Assembly (NCBI RefSeq): GCF_029784165.1
Contig: NC_073696.1
Coordinates: forward strand, 150,528,812 to 150,592,811
Length of the DNA stretch: 64,000 bases
Direction: 5' to 3'
Source of the DNA: Wyeomyia smithii
Taxonomy: Eukaryota > Arthropoda > Insecta > Diptera > Culicidae
Shown in pieces: positions 25,501 to 36,127 of this stretch (position 1 is the stretch's first letter; each line of letters begins with the position of its first letter). The translations under genes and the position numbers were made by a program. The notes beneath the pieces were generated by a model that worked only from the letters and a program-made list of their open reading frames with translations, was not told the origin of the DNA and made no database searches.

Positions 25501-26170
25501 AGTCGAAGAGGTTGTTTATAAGACACGACTGCAGAGTTAACGTAGAAAACGACAGCCTGTCTTATGTCAATGTATCTCTTGGAATAAGTTTGGGAATACA
25601 CTCAATTGGGGTTAATAAATTTAATGGTCTCTGTGCTCCAGATGCCGTTTACCTCTATAGCTGGCACCGGTAACGACAATTAACAACAGCAGTATCTTTG
25701 TGCAGCTATGCGGTTTCACTTGCTGCCGTATCAAAAACAAGAATGAAATTGAATTGTGTTGAGTCTGTCTTTTGTATCAAGTTGCACTAAGATATCTTAA
25801 TTAAGACAGTGGTTACGAAGAGACTACAGACGAGGGCAAATGATGCATTCCCCATCTATGGTATAACAGTTCAAATAACAATTTGCTGATTTTTACGATA
25901 GCGTAGATAATTCTACAAATGATTGCTGCAAAGAGTAAAACTTAAGCGAAAAATTATGTTATTCAGGCTCACTAGCTCAAAAACTTTTCAGATTTTTTTT
26001 AGGCTTAGCTGAATTCAAAAAAGGTCTATTGTGTTTGTCAATGCCATCTGACAACTGAATAAATTTTTTTCAACATGGCAAATTTTTTATTTAGTTCTGA
26101 ATGATTTACAGTGATAATTAAATTCAACATGAGGTGATTTATTTGCAATTATGAATGAAAACTTTAATCG

Positions 26171-26495
26171 CTATACTACTAGCCACACATGCAATATAGC
26201 AAGCCACGCACGCTATATAGCAAGCCACACACACTTTAAACATGCACAGACACGCTATAGACATGCACACGCTATTTAGCTAGCCACGCACGCTATATAG
26301 CTAGCCACTCACGCTATATAGCAAGCCACGCACGCTAGACACACACGCTATACAGTAAGCCACACACGCTATATAGCAAGCCATGCACGCTAGTCACACG
26401 CTATTCAGCAAGCCACGCACCTAATATAGCTAGCGACACACGCTATAGCTATTCACACACGTTATGTGCATACACCCTATATATATACATACGCT
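26171..26495 (+). repeat. Minisatellite of CACACGCTATATAGCAAGCC-type units
   Basis: About a dozen imperfect units of some 20-25 bp built from ACACGCTATATAGC and AAGCCACGC words. The array is part of the tandem duplication. Confidence 0.75.
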
Positions 26496-26862
26496 GGTTG
26501 ATGGTGGCTTCTCAAACCACCTGGCGGTGCGAGTCTCTTTCAGTTTCGGGTCGTATTCACCCAACGATATCTGAATTGGATTACCGCTGGTGAGGTCAAA
26601 CTCAGATCAAAGGGAAGCCGAACTGAAAGAAGTAGGAACTGCAGCTAACCACTACTAACAATTTTCTGCATTTGGACGGGTGCTTAAATGATTTTCCAAT
26701 CGATTGCTGCAAAAATGACAGAAATCGGTTGGAAACTGACTGAGTTCAAAACGTTTGAAATTGGAAAATTTTCGTGACGCTCTCGATGTTTTCGGTTTTG
26801 AAATTGGATCCCTGTATTGAAGTTGGGTCCCTGTATATGATGCCGTAAGACGTATTCTACGT

Positions 26863-27240
26863 CAAAAGGTGTAGGTTTCTTGCTTTTGATAGATTTCTCT
26901 AAAGCATTTGATAGAGTTTCCCATGTGAAATTATTGCATAAACTTTCGCATGAGTTCAATTTTAGCCGAGAAGCTGTGTTTCTTATTGAGTCTTATATAA
27001 GCTCTCGAAATCAAGGCGTTGGAATTAATGATCACCTATCTAGTCTACTCTTCATTCTTTCCGGCATACCCCAAGCGTACGTTTTAGGACCACTCCTCTT
27101 TTCATTGTTTATAAATGATCTACCATCAGTTTTAAAAGCTTGCTGCATCCATATGTTTGCTGATGATGTACAATTATATCTTGGTACGACTGATACAAAT
27201 TTAGTTAACGTAGCACAACTTCTCAAACCACTGCCGAAGA
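26863..27240 (+). pseudogene. CR1-like LINE, RT palm (part 3), copy 1
   Basis: In-frame RT palm: LLLIDFSKAFDRVSH (motif A), LSGIPQAYVLGPLLFSLF (motif B region; the usual PQGSVLGP Gly-Ser is Ala-Tyr here) and IHMFADDVQLYL (motif C, intact FADD). Beyond about 27240 the frame runs into a reversed piece of the dispersed repeat (AAATCGGTTGTGTAGTTTCT) and then a SINE, so the open frame to 27389 is chimeric. Confidence 0.8.
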
Positions 27241-27319
27241 CGTTCGATACCCTAGTCCGTTCATTTGACATCATTTTTGTTAAAATCGGTTGTGTAGTTT
27301 CTAAGATATTGATATTGAT

Positions 27320-27488
27320 GGGGAGCTGCGTAGCCGCAAGGTTACAAAGTGCGCTTTGTCAAGCGGATGGTCGAGGGTTCGAATCTTAGTAGAATCAGGC
27401 CATTCGATGTCAAAAAGGACTTTTGAGCATGGGTTTATTCTCAGGCTCCCCACCAGTTACCCTTCCTTTACGCTGAAATCTACAATAC
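27320..27488 (+). repeat. tRNA-derived SINE, copy 1
   Basis: Starts GGGGAGCTGCGTAGCCGCAA and has a near-consensus pol III B box GGTTCGAATC at 27376-27385. An A-box-like TAGCCGCAAGG lies about 45 nt upstream, the right spacing for a tRNA head. The body ends with CTACAATAC. It is not a functional tRNA: no cloverleaf acceptor stem closes. Confidence 0.6.
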
Positions 27489-28107
27489 ATGTAGAAAGGA
27501 ATAGGAATGTATCTCTTGGAATAAGTTTGGGAATACACTCAATTGGGGTTAATAAATTTAATGGTCTCTGTGCTCCAGATGCCGTTTACCTCTATAGCTG
27601 GCACCGGTAACGACAATTAACAACAGCAGTATCTTTGTGCAGCTATGCGGTTTCACTTGCTGCCGTATCAAAAACAAGAATGAAATTGAATTGTGTTGAG
27701 TCTGTCTTTTGTATCAAGTTGCACTAAGATATCTTAATTAAGACAGTGGTTACGAAGAGACTACAGACGAGGGCAAATGATGCATTCCCCATCTATGGTA
27801 TAGCAGTTCAAATAACAATTTGCTGATTTTTACGATAGCGTAGATAATTCTACAAATGATTGCTGCAAAGAGTAAAACTTAAGCGAAAAATTATGTTATT
27901 CAGGCTCACTAGCTCAAAAACTTTTCAGATTTTTTTTAGGCTTAGCTGAATTCAAAAAAGGTCTATTGTGTTTGTCAATGCCATCTGACAACTGAATAAA
28001 TTTTTTTCAACATGGCAAATTTTTTATTTAGTTCTGAATGATTTACAGTGATAATTAAATTCAACATGAGGTGATTTATTTGCAATTATGAATGAAAACT
28101 TTAATCG

Positions 28108-28432
28108 CTATACTACTAGCCACACATGCAATATAGCAAGCCACGCACGCTATATAGCAAGCCACACACACTTTAAACATGCACAGACACGCTATAGACA
28201 TGCACACGCTATTTAGCTAGCCACGCACGCTATATAGCTAGCCACTCACGCTATATAGCAAGCCACGCACGCTAGACACACACGCTATACAGTAAGCCAC
28301 ACACGCTATATAGCAAGCCATGCACGCTAGTCACACGCTATTCAGCAAGCCACGCACCTAATATAGCTAGCGACACACGCTATAGCTATTCACACACGTT
28401 ATGTGCATACACCCTATATATATACATACGCT
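28108..28432 (+). repeat. Minisatellite, duplicated copy
   Basis: Same array as 26171-26495 carried by the tandem duplication; no unit gained or lost that I can see. Confidence 0.75.
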
Positions 28433-28799
28433 GGTTGATGGTGGCTTCTCAAACCACCTGGCGGTGCGAGTCTCTTTCAGTTTCGGGTCGTATTCACCCA
28501 ACGATATCTGAATTGGATTACCGCTGGTGAGGTCAAACTCAGATCAAAGGGAAGCCGAACTGAAAGAAGTAGGAACTGCAGCTAACCACTACTAACAATT
28601 TTCTGCATTTGGACGGGTGCTTAAATGATTTTCCAATCGATTGCTGCAAAAATGACAGAAATCGGTTGGAAACTGACTGAGTTCAAAACGTTTGAAATTG
28701 GAAAATTTTCGTGACGCTCTCGATGTTTTCGGTTTTGAAATTGGATCCCTGTATTGAAGTTGGGTCCCTGTATATGATGCCGTAAGACGTATTCTACGT

Positions 28800-29177
28800 C
28801 AAAAGGTGTAGGTTTCTTGCTTTTGATAGATTTCTCTAAAGCATTTGATAGAGTTTCCCATGTGAAATTATTGCATAAACTTTCGCATGAGTTCAATTTT
28901 AGCCGAGAAGCTGTGTTTCTTATTGAGTCTTATATAAGCTCTCGAAATCAAGGCGTTGGAATTAATGATCACCTATCTAGTCTACTCTTCATTCTTTCCG
29001 GCATACCCCAAGCGTACGTTTTAGGACCACTCCTCTTTTCATTGTTTATAAATGATCTACCATCAGTTTTAAAAGCTTGCTGCATCCATATGTTTGCTGA
29101 TGATGTACAATTATATCTTGGTACGACTGATACAAATTTAGTTAACGTAGCACAACTTCTCAAACCACTGCCGAAGA
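28800..29177 (+). pseudogene. CR1-like LINE, RT palm, copy 2
   Basis: Duplicate of 26863-27240 with identical translation, including FADD. It lacks the fingers region upstream, so it is a fragment. Confidence 0.8.
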
Positions 29178-29256
29178 CGTTCGATACCCTAGTCCGTTCA
29201 TTTGACATCATTTTTGTTAAAATCGGTTGTGTAGTTTCTAAGATATTGATATTGAT

Positions 29257-29425
29257 GGGGAGCTGCGTAGCCGCAAGGTTACAAAGTGCGCTTTGTCAAG
29301 CGGATGGTCGAGGGTTCGAATCTTAGTAGAATCAGGCCATTCGATGTCAAAAAGGACTTTTGAGCATGGGTTTATTCTCAGGCTCCCCACCAGTTACCCT
29401 TCCTTTACGCTGAAATCTACAATAC
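29257..29425 (+). repeat. tRNA-derived SINE, copy 2
   Basis: Duplicate of the SINE at 27320, B box at 29313-29322. The gypsy element is inserted exactly at its 3' end. Confidence 0.6.
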
Positions 29426-29585
29426 ATGTAGAAAGGAAAGTCTGAGTTGTTAGGAAGATACTATAAATTTCTTTATTAAACAGTATTTAAGAATAATCGA
29501 ATGAGCGATGTGAACTACACGACGACTCGGTACTATATGGCTTCGTTTTTTGCATTTTCGACGAGGGGTCACAGGACCATCCCAT
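29426..29585 (-). repeat. Gypsy 3' LTR
   Basis: Plus-strand ends ATGTAGAAAGG..CCATCCCAT, so the termini are an ATG/CAT inverted pair. Matches 33729-33889 apart from one T in a T-run near the end. Confidence 0.9.
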
Positions 29586-29601
29586 ACGGCCTTTCCTGGC
29601 A

Positions 29602-30186
29602 TCACTTCCGACCCGGAAGTGTCCAAGGCTTAACACAGTCTCCAGCAGTTGTAGTTACTCTCGGTCCCTCCGCACTTTCATCGATTTTATTCACCTCGTA
29701 GCGATCATTCGGCAAAACCTTAACAATTTTATACGGTCCAAAAAACTTCGGCTTTAGCTTCTGTCCAACACCAAACTGAGTTTTCGGTATTGCGACGAAT
29801 TCTCCAATAGCATACTGTCTTGACGGTTTTCTGCGTAGATTATACGATCGTCGATTTTCATTTTGCAGTTTGGAAATCTTATCGTGTGCTGATTTTCTAA
29901 GCTCATTGCGTTCTCGCTGAAAATCTTCTCGGATCTTCTGTTGCAAAATCTCATGAAGAACTTCATCAGTTTTTGTACGCATCTTCACACCAATCAGTAG
30001 TTGGATTGGTGTGGTCTCTATCGCACGCTGCCACGTATTATTCAATACTTTTTGCGCCTCGCCCACAAAGCGAAACCATTCATCGGGTTTGTCGATGGAC
30101 AGCTTCGTTAGCATCGGTATGATTATGCGATGAATGCGTTCAACCTGCCCATTGCCACGGGGTACACCTGTAACAATGGTATGCAA
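29602..30186 (-). pseudogene. pol: Gypsy integrase C-terminal part with GPY/F module
   Basis: Contains GVPRGNGQVERIHRII, whose Glu is the third DDE residue, and later KPKFFGPYKIVKVLPNDRYE, the GPY/F module seen in many Ty3/gypsy integrases. The frame is the same as that of the RT-RNase H frame at 30592-31827 but is separated from the middle of integrase by a frameshift near 30180. It stops 16 bp from the 3' LTR. Confidence 0.88.
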
Positions 30187-30680
30187 GTCAATGCTTTCTT
30201 CTTCACAGTGTTTAGTAAAATTCTTGACGTAAACGCTGCACCTCTATCGGTTATTATTCTTCTTGGATTCCCAAAATTATCGCTTATCAATCTAAGCTTC
30301 CTTAGCGCTTCTTCTGCAGAAGTTGTTTTCGTAGGAAAAAGCCAGACGAATTTTGTGAACGCGTCGATTACGGTTAAGATATAATTGTACGATTTCTTCG
30401 TAGATGGCATTGGACCCAAATAATCAATGTGGAACGTATCCAATGGCACATCTCCCTTGGGGATCGGGTGGAGTTCACCCTCTGCTTTACCTTTCTTTTT
30501 CTCTCCGACAATGCAGGGAACGTTCGTACTTATGCATCTTTTGATTTTTTCTTCTAGACCTGGGATAAAATATTCAGCATCAATCCTTTCCTTAATCTTT
30601 CTCACACCTATATGGCCTTTTTCGTGTACCGATCGTCTCCATGGACTCCGGGACATACACTCGTTGCGATTTCTCGTCAC
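30123..30680 (-). pseudogene. pol: Gypsy integrase N-terminal and core part
   Basis: Begins in the zinc-binding region (HEKGHIGVRKIKERIDAEYF followed by Cys residues spaced unusually as CISTNVPC). It then has the catalytic core with FHIDYLGPMP (first Asp) and IITDRGAAFTS (second Asp). The frame is shifted relative to both neighbours, so integrase is broken by two frameshifts that offset each other. Confidence 0.88.
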
Positions 30681-31827
30681 CCTTATACAACACGCCGTTT
30701 TTCACGGTATAATTTTCAAATGAATCTCCTCTCTCAATAACCGTCATAATAGCTTTCGCTTTATCGTCACTTTCTTGAGCTACACGGATCTGAGCACTGA
30801 CCGGTGAAGACAATGTCAGCACGGTAGCACGTGATAATGCATCAACATGGGGCATACGATTCCCTGAGCGATGTTCGACTTCGTATTCGAATTCAGCAAG
30901 AGCGACAACCCATCGAGCAACACGCGCATTCATTTTCCGCTTCATCATTGTATCTTTAAAAGCACGACAATCTGTTACTATTTTAAATTTGTACCCCAAC
31001 AAATAGCATCGAAATTTCTTTAATGATTCAACTACCGCTAACGTTTCGAGTTCATATGAATGATAGTTCTGTTCAGCACCGTTGGTTAATCGGCTGTAGT
31101 AGTAACATGGATGAAACTTACCGTCATCCAAGGCACGCTGCATCAAAATACCTGCCAAAGCGACTTTACTGGCATCTGTATGCACTTCGATTTCTCCATC
31201 CGGTCTGAATATGCGCAGCACAGGGTATTTCGATAGAATGTCTTTGATGCGACTGAAAGCGGTTGAAGCTTCTTCATTGAACTCAAAACAAGCATCCTTT
31301 TTTAACATTCTTGACAAAGGACGAGCGATGTTAGCGAACGAAGGTATAAATTTTCTGAAATAACTCGCTAATCCGAAAAACCGTTGCAACTGTTTAACTG
31401 TTGTCGGCTGCGGAAACTGTTTAAGTTTTTCTACCTTCGCTGGGGCAGGCTCGACGCCACCGCCATAAACCGTGTAGCCAAGATATTCAACACGACGCTG
31501 TAGGAAAACACACTTCTTCCAGTTGAACTGTAAACCAGCCGACTTAGCCACTTTTAGTACCGTTTCTAAAACCCGTATACCTTCTTCTTCATCTTTCGTA
31601 GGAATAATAATGTCGTCAACGAATACAATTATTTTACCATCCTGCACCAAATCTTTCAGTACTGTTCCAATAAATCTACCGAACGCGGAACCGCTAGTAC
31701 ACAACCCGAAAGGAGCCCGTAGAAATTCATATTGCCCGTCACTGGTGACGAATGCTGTGTACTTTCGACTTTTTTCTTCCACAGGTACATGGAAATAAGA
31801 ATTTCTCAGATCAAGAATGGTAAACAC
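30592..31827 (-). pseudogene. pol: Gypsy RT palm and RNase H
   Basis: Holds RT motifs FTILDLRNSYFHVPVEE and APFGLCTSGSAFGRFI and the catalytic FVDDIIIPT, then RNase H starting EIEVHTDASKVALAGILM with a later TDCRAFKD and HVDALSR tail. It is in the same frame as the upstream part at 31852-32607; only a TAA codon near 31852, where a Gln or Glu codon is likely ancestral, divides them. Confidence 0.9.
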
Positions 31828-31851
31828 ACGAGCCTCAGCTAGCTGATCGAC

Positions 31852-32607
31852 TTATTCTTTTATATTTGGCATTGGAAATTTGTCACGTATCACTTTCTTA
31901 TTAATTTCTCGATAGTCGATGCACACGCGCCGCGATCCGTCCTTCTTAGGAACTACAACCACTGCACTAGAATACTCACTGTGAGATGGTTGTATCACGA
32001 TTTCCTTCTCTAAATACGCGAAACGACGCGGATTTTGACACACTGAATCGTTATCGGTTAGCTTGATTACCAATTCGTTGGCAGCCTTTACGGAATCTGC
32101 TGGCTTGTAGCTTTTGACTAAATCCGTAATTCGGGCGCGATACATATACGGCACAGTAATTTCATCCGTACCAACGTATTCTTCTATACGATGAATCCAT
32201 TTCGCATCACTTTCACTTGGCTCGAAATCCTCGTTCGATTTTTTTCTAATGCAAACACCCGCCGGCGTAATAGAATAATCGACACTAGCAAGAAAGTCCA
32301 TTCCGACTAACATTTGTATATCGACGGCATCATAAGGCACGATGTAAACACGAATTTCATAATCAACTTTATCAAGCAGCATCTTCAATACAGTCTCACC
32401 GCACACATCGTTCACCGCTCCGCCATATCCACGTACTTTAAGGAAATATTTACGCATTTGCATTCCAGTTTTCTCCAGCTCTAACCAAAGATCCTTTCGA
32501 ATTAATGAAACTTCACTACCGGTATCAATAATTGCGCTAATATCCATCTCATTCACTTTAGCCTGAAGAAACGGTTTTCTATTACAGATGGCATTTACTA
32601 TTTTCAC
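31852..32607 (-). pseudogene. pol: Gypsy protease and RT N-terminal part
   Basis: Aspartic protease with ISAIIDTGSEVSLIRKDLW near residues 24-42 and a downstream hydrophobic VGMDFLA. Then RT fingers with SAVVVVPKKDGSRRVCIDYR. It overlaps the end of gag by 26 nt in another frame, the arrangement expected for a -1 frameshift Gag-Pol fusion. It ends at an in-frame TAA within RT. Confidence 0.9.
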
Positions 32608-33517
32608 ATTCTTTTCGGTTTTTTTGTCGCTCTTTTTTGTACACTCTTTGCGGACATTCGCTTGCGACTTGCGAAGCCTCGCCGCAGTTGAAACAATGCC
32701 GCTTCGTGCCTACTTTGTCACTCTCCTTATGTCCCATTTTTCGCTGTTCCTTCGGCTTCATGTGATTTTCGTCGGATCGGGATTTCTTATTGGATTTTCC
32801 TTGTACCTTCTCATAGTTCAGTAGTTTCGCTTTCAGCTGTGTGATGGTTTGTGCACAAACACCCGGTTCATCGAGGTCGATTGCCTGGGCGATTCTCTGC
32901 ATTTCATAGATGTAATCCCTTGTAGACTCCGTCGGTTTTTTTCTTCGTGATGCCAGTCTACGGTGCACATCAGTTGCTCGGGTAAAAGGGGCGAATTCCT
33001 TTAGTAATGCAGATTTCAATTTCTTGAACGAGTCAAGGTCACGTTGAGCGAACACGAATCGTCTTGCGGTACCAGTTAATTTTTTTCGGCACATGATGAG
33101 TTTCTGCTCGTCATTCCAGTAAGCGGCTACTGACATATCATCAAATTGCTGTATCCAGATCTTCACGTTTTGGCCGTCCTCTGCTCCAAAAGATTTAATA
33201 CTATCTTCTACGTCTCGAAACGTATACGGTCTTTGCACTGCACGTACTCTCCTTGGGGTCGACGTCATTTCATCGTTTATGGCAATACGAAATTTGACAG
33301 CGCCATCTTCGCTGCTAGCTTCATTGTCGTCAGGATTAACCTCTTCGTCGTCGTCGTCATAATGATCTTCATCGTCGTTTTCGTCGTTGCTACCTTCAGC
33401 GTCATCGTTTCTCTCTCTACGTTCCTGCGTTTTGCTGCCATCGTGTACCTCATCGTTGGTACATGGAATTACATCGTTTTTCGCTAGGTTGTCGTGAGAG
33501 AGAATTTTCTCTGCCAT
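32582..33517 (-). CDS. gag: Gypsy Gag polyprotein
   Basis: 311 codons, uninterrupted. A very acidic N-terminal part (DDDDEEVNPDD) is followed by a Retrotrans_gag-like capsid region at about residues 100-230 (WIQQFDDMSVAAYW, LLKEFAPFTRATDVHRRL) and a zinc-knuckle-like CFNCGEASQVASEC near residue 275. The knuckle is CX2CX9C and lacks the His of CX2CX4HX4C; Gln sits where His is expected, which may impair RNA binding. The start is the first Met after the leader. Confidence 0.88.
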   Translation of the reverse strand: MAEKILSHDNLAKNDVIPCTNDEVHDGSKTQERRERNDDAEGSNDENDDEDHYDDDDEEVNPDDNEASSEDGAVKFRIAINDEMTSTPRRVRAVQRPYTFRDVEDSIKSFGAEDGQNVKIWIQQFDDMSVAAYWNDEQKLIMCRKKLTGTARRFVFAQRDLDSFKKLKSALLKEFAPFTRATDVHRRLASRRKKPTESTRDYIYEMQRIAQAIDLDEPGVCAQTITQLKAKLLNYEKVQGKSNKKSRSDENHMKPKEQRKMGHKESDKVGTKRHCFNCGEASQVASECPQRVYKKERQKNRKECENSKCHL

Positions 33518-33711
33518 CGCCTTTTTGTCTCCTGTAGCGGGAATTCCTCTCTTCTCGCATTCCCGAACTAAACCAATTTTGGTAAAATTTTAGCATAGCT
33601 CGGTTAAACGGTCCGCCATCTTTGCAAACAAGAATCTACTTTTTCACTTTAACTAATAATCGTTTATGGAACAACTTTCACGTATCTCGCCGGTATTTCC
33701 ATAACAACTCG

Positions 33712-33729
33712 CTTCCCGGACGAGCCCCA
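33712..33729 (-). promoter_or_regulatory. Primer-binding site, tRNA-Pro-like
   Basis: Minus-strand TGGGGCTCGTCCGGGAAG directly follows the 5' LTR. It matches the complement of the tRNA-Pro 3' end (as in retroviral Pro sites) except for one G fewer in the initial G-run. Confidence 0.7.
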
Positions 33730-33889
33730 TGTAGAAAGGAAAGTCTGAGTTGTTAGGAAGATACTATAAATTTCTTTATTAAACAGTATTTAAGAATAAT
33801 CGAATGAGCGATGTGAACTACACGACGACTCGGTACTATATGGCTTCGTTTTTTGCATTTTTCGACGAGGGGTCACAGGACCATCCCAT
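33729..33889 (-). repeat. Gypsy 5' LTR
   Basis: 161 bp, one base longer than the 3' LTR. A TATA box is not obvious; the LTR is unusually short. Confidence 0.9.
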
Positions 33890-33893
33890 ATAC

Positions 33894-34215
33894 ATTTGCG
33901 TGACTCCCTCTTAACAAAAATAAGTCCCTTTTATCAATAAAACTGGCCAGAAGGACGCACAACGAAACTTCTCCAGGGAATTATAATTGGCGATACTTGG
34001 CAGGAGGAAGGAGGCTCGGTATAGGAGAACAGTAAGCGTGTAAAAGGAAGGGTAGTATATTACACACAAGCACTGATAGAAAATAATAATAAGCATGCCA
34101 CTTCTCAATAGCGGTATAGCTGCTAATAATAGAAGTGCGGGATACAGCAGACACCCGGGCATGTCTCACAGTAGATCAACGATTCTGGTCGCAGTGAGGA
34201 AGTCCATACGGAAGA
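33894..34215. other. Short intergenic gap
   Basis: Unrecognised sequence between the gypsy element and the reversed dispersed repeat. The two opposed short frames here (33911-34162, 34095-34295) show no motif. Confidence 0.4.
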
Positions 34216-36127
34216 AAAAACCTAAATTAATCCACCTAGCGGTCAGACTCAGCCTTTCACATTCAAACTTATTATTTGTAAAATTAGATTTATAATCTGT
34301 TTACAGAAGAAATCAATAGGGACTTATGGGGCAATAAGAGCTTCCATATGACACTGATTTTATGAGAATCGGTCCAGCCATCTCTGAGAAACATGAGTGA
34401 GATAAAATAGTCTCCAGAACACGTTTCTTTCCATAACTTTTGAACCACATGTTCAATCTTCATAAAAATCGAAAGTTAAGGGTTTTTTAGGTAGCCCGTT
34501 CATTTAAAATCAATTTTGTTCAAATCAGTTGTGTAGTTTCTGAGATATTGATGTTTCGTGATTTTTACATTTTGATACATAACCTCTAAACTAGAAATCA
34601 GATTACAATAAAATTCAATAGGGTCTTATGTGGCAACTAGACCTTTCATTTGCAATTATTTACATTGAAATCGGTTCAGCCATTTTTGAGAAAATCGAGT
34701 GAGATTGGGAGAGCGTTACACGCACACATACAGAAAATGCTCAGCTCTTCGAACTGAGTTGAGTGATATACGACATTTGGCCCTTTTGAAAAAGTGAAAT
34801 GATTGAAATGACTCAAAAAAAAGTGAAACGATAGAAATGACTTTCAATTTCAACTTCAATCCCGAGCAAGGCCGCAAACATTGAAATAGTACAATATCAA
34901 ATTTAAATGATGTTGAGGCCACAGGCCACATATTTTGATCGTAGCTATAGTTTTAAACAGTCTGCGGGTTACGTTTCCTTCTATAACTTTCAAACACATG
35001 TTCAAACATTATGAAATTCATTGTTTAAGTGTTCAAAAGCTCATTAATTTGAATTCAACTATGTTCATAGCTTCTGAGATATAAGAGCGAGTTTCACATT
35101 CTGACGCAGCGCCAAAACTAAAAGTTTGATTACAATGAAATTCAATAGCAACATAAGCAGCAAATAGTCCCTTAATTTGGCACCAAATAGAAAGAATCAG
35201 TCAGACCATCTCTGAGAAAAGTGAGTGCGAAAAAAAGGTGCACATACACACGTACACACCCACACACAAACATATACACCTATACATGCATACATGCAGA
35301 GAATGCTCGATTCGTCGAACTGACTCGAGTAGTAAATGATATTCAGCCATTTGGATCACTTTTATACCTTTTAATTAGCCAGTGATCGTTAGGAGAAAGT
35401 CAATATGTTTACTTTCATTATGTGATTTCACATTTTTATGAACAACGGACAAAGTTACAATCCGATTACAATGAAATTCAATAGCAACCTATGGGGCAAC
35501 TAGAACTTTCATTTGACACAATTTTGTGGGAATCGATCCAGCCATCTCTGAGAAAAATGAGTGAGTTTAAACAACCTCAGGATAACTTTTCTTTACATAA
35601 CTTTTGAACCATATGTTCAATCATAACGAAATTCAAAAGTAAAGGGTTCTGGAGACAGCCCGATCATTTGAAACCAGTTTTGTTGAAATCGGTTATGTGG
35701 TTTCAAAGATATTGATTTTTCGTGATTTTTACATTTTGATACATAACCTCTGAACTAAAAATCCGATTACAATGAAATTCAATAGCAACCTATGGCGCAA
35801 CTAGGCCTTTCATTTGCAATTAATTTTATGAAAATCGGTCCAGCCATCTCTGAGAAAAGTGAGTGAGAAAAAAAGTTGCACATACACACACACACACACA
35901 TACAGCGTGCTCAGCTCGTCGAAAGAGGTCGAGTGGTATATGACATTCGGCCATTGGGACCACTTTTATACCTTTGGTTTTTCCAGTGATTGCTATACCT
36001 TTCTAGGAGAAAGGCAAAAAGATATTGATGTTTCGTGATTTTAACATTTTCATACATAACCTCTAAACTAAACATCCGATTACCACGAAATTCAATAGCA
36101 ACTTAGACCTTTCATTCAAGGTTGCAT
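34216..36127 (-). repeat. Dispersed repeat copy I, reversed
   Basis: Tail complement AAACCTAAATTAATCCACCT at 34219 and head complement CCTTTCTAGGAGAAAGGC ending near 36015. The module order equals copy E (8098-9928) in reverse. From 36017 to 36127 a further piece of the same family (GATGTTTCGTGATTTT..CATACATAACCTCT) continues, so a second truncated copy is attached. Confidence 0.65.

Larger units (their letters stand above)
25569..27501 (+). repeat. Tandem duplication, copy 1
   Basis: Repeated at 27506-29438 with a constant offset of 1,937 bp and almost no differences; one clear substitution is GTATAACAG versus GTATAGCAG. Contents in order: unknown sequence, minisatellite, small hairpin-prone segment, LINE RT palm, reversed dispersed-repeat scrap, tRNA-like SINE. 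The last 13 bases (ATGTAGAAAGGAA) equal the start of the gypsy LTR that lies intact after copy 2; a 4-nt filler TAGG joins the copies. Confidence 0.9.
27506..29438 (+). repeat. Tandem duplication, copy 2
   Basis: Second copy of 25569-27501. Its right end runs directly into the intact left LTR of the gypsy element, the first 13 bases of which are counted in the repeat. Confidence 0.9.
29426..33889 (-). mobile_element. Ty3/gypsy LTR retrotransposon, structurally complete
   Basis: Bounded by 160/161-bp LTRs differing by about one indel, with ATAC on both sides (29422-29425, 33890-33893) as target duplication. Minus-strand order: 5' LTR, tRNA-Pro-like primer site, gag, protease, RT, RNase H, integrase with GPY/F module, 3' LTR. 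There is no env-like frame. Pol has one nonsense codon and two offsetting frameshifts, so this copy is not autonomous, but the near-identical LTRs indicate a fairly recent insertion. It lies at the 3' end of the second SINE copy. Confidence 0.92.

Noticed and set aside
26171..26495. Possible CRISPR-like array
   Set aside because: Units are imperfect, without constant repeat and unique spacers, and the context is an insect transposon nest.
27320..27390. Functional tRNA gene
   Set aside because: B box present but the acceptor and anticodon stems do not close; it is a SINE head.
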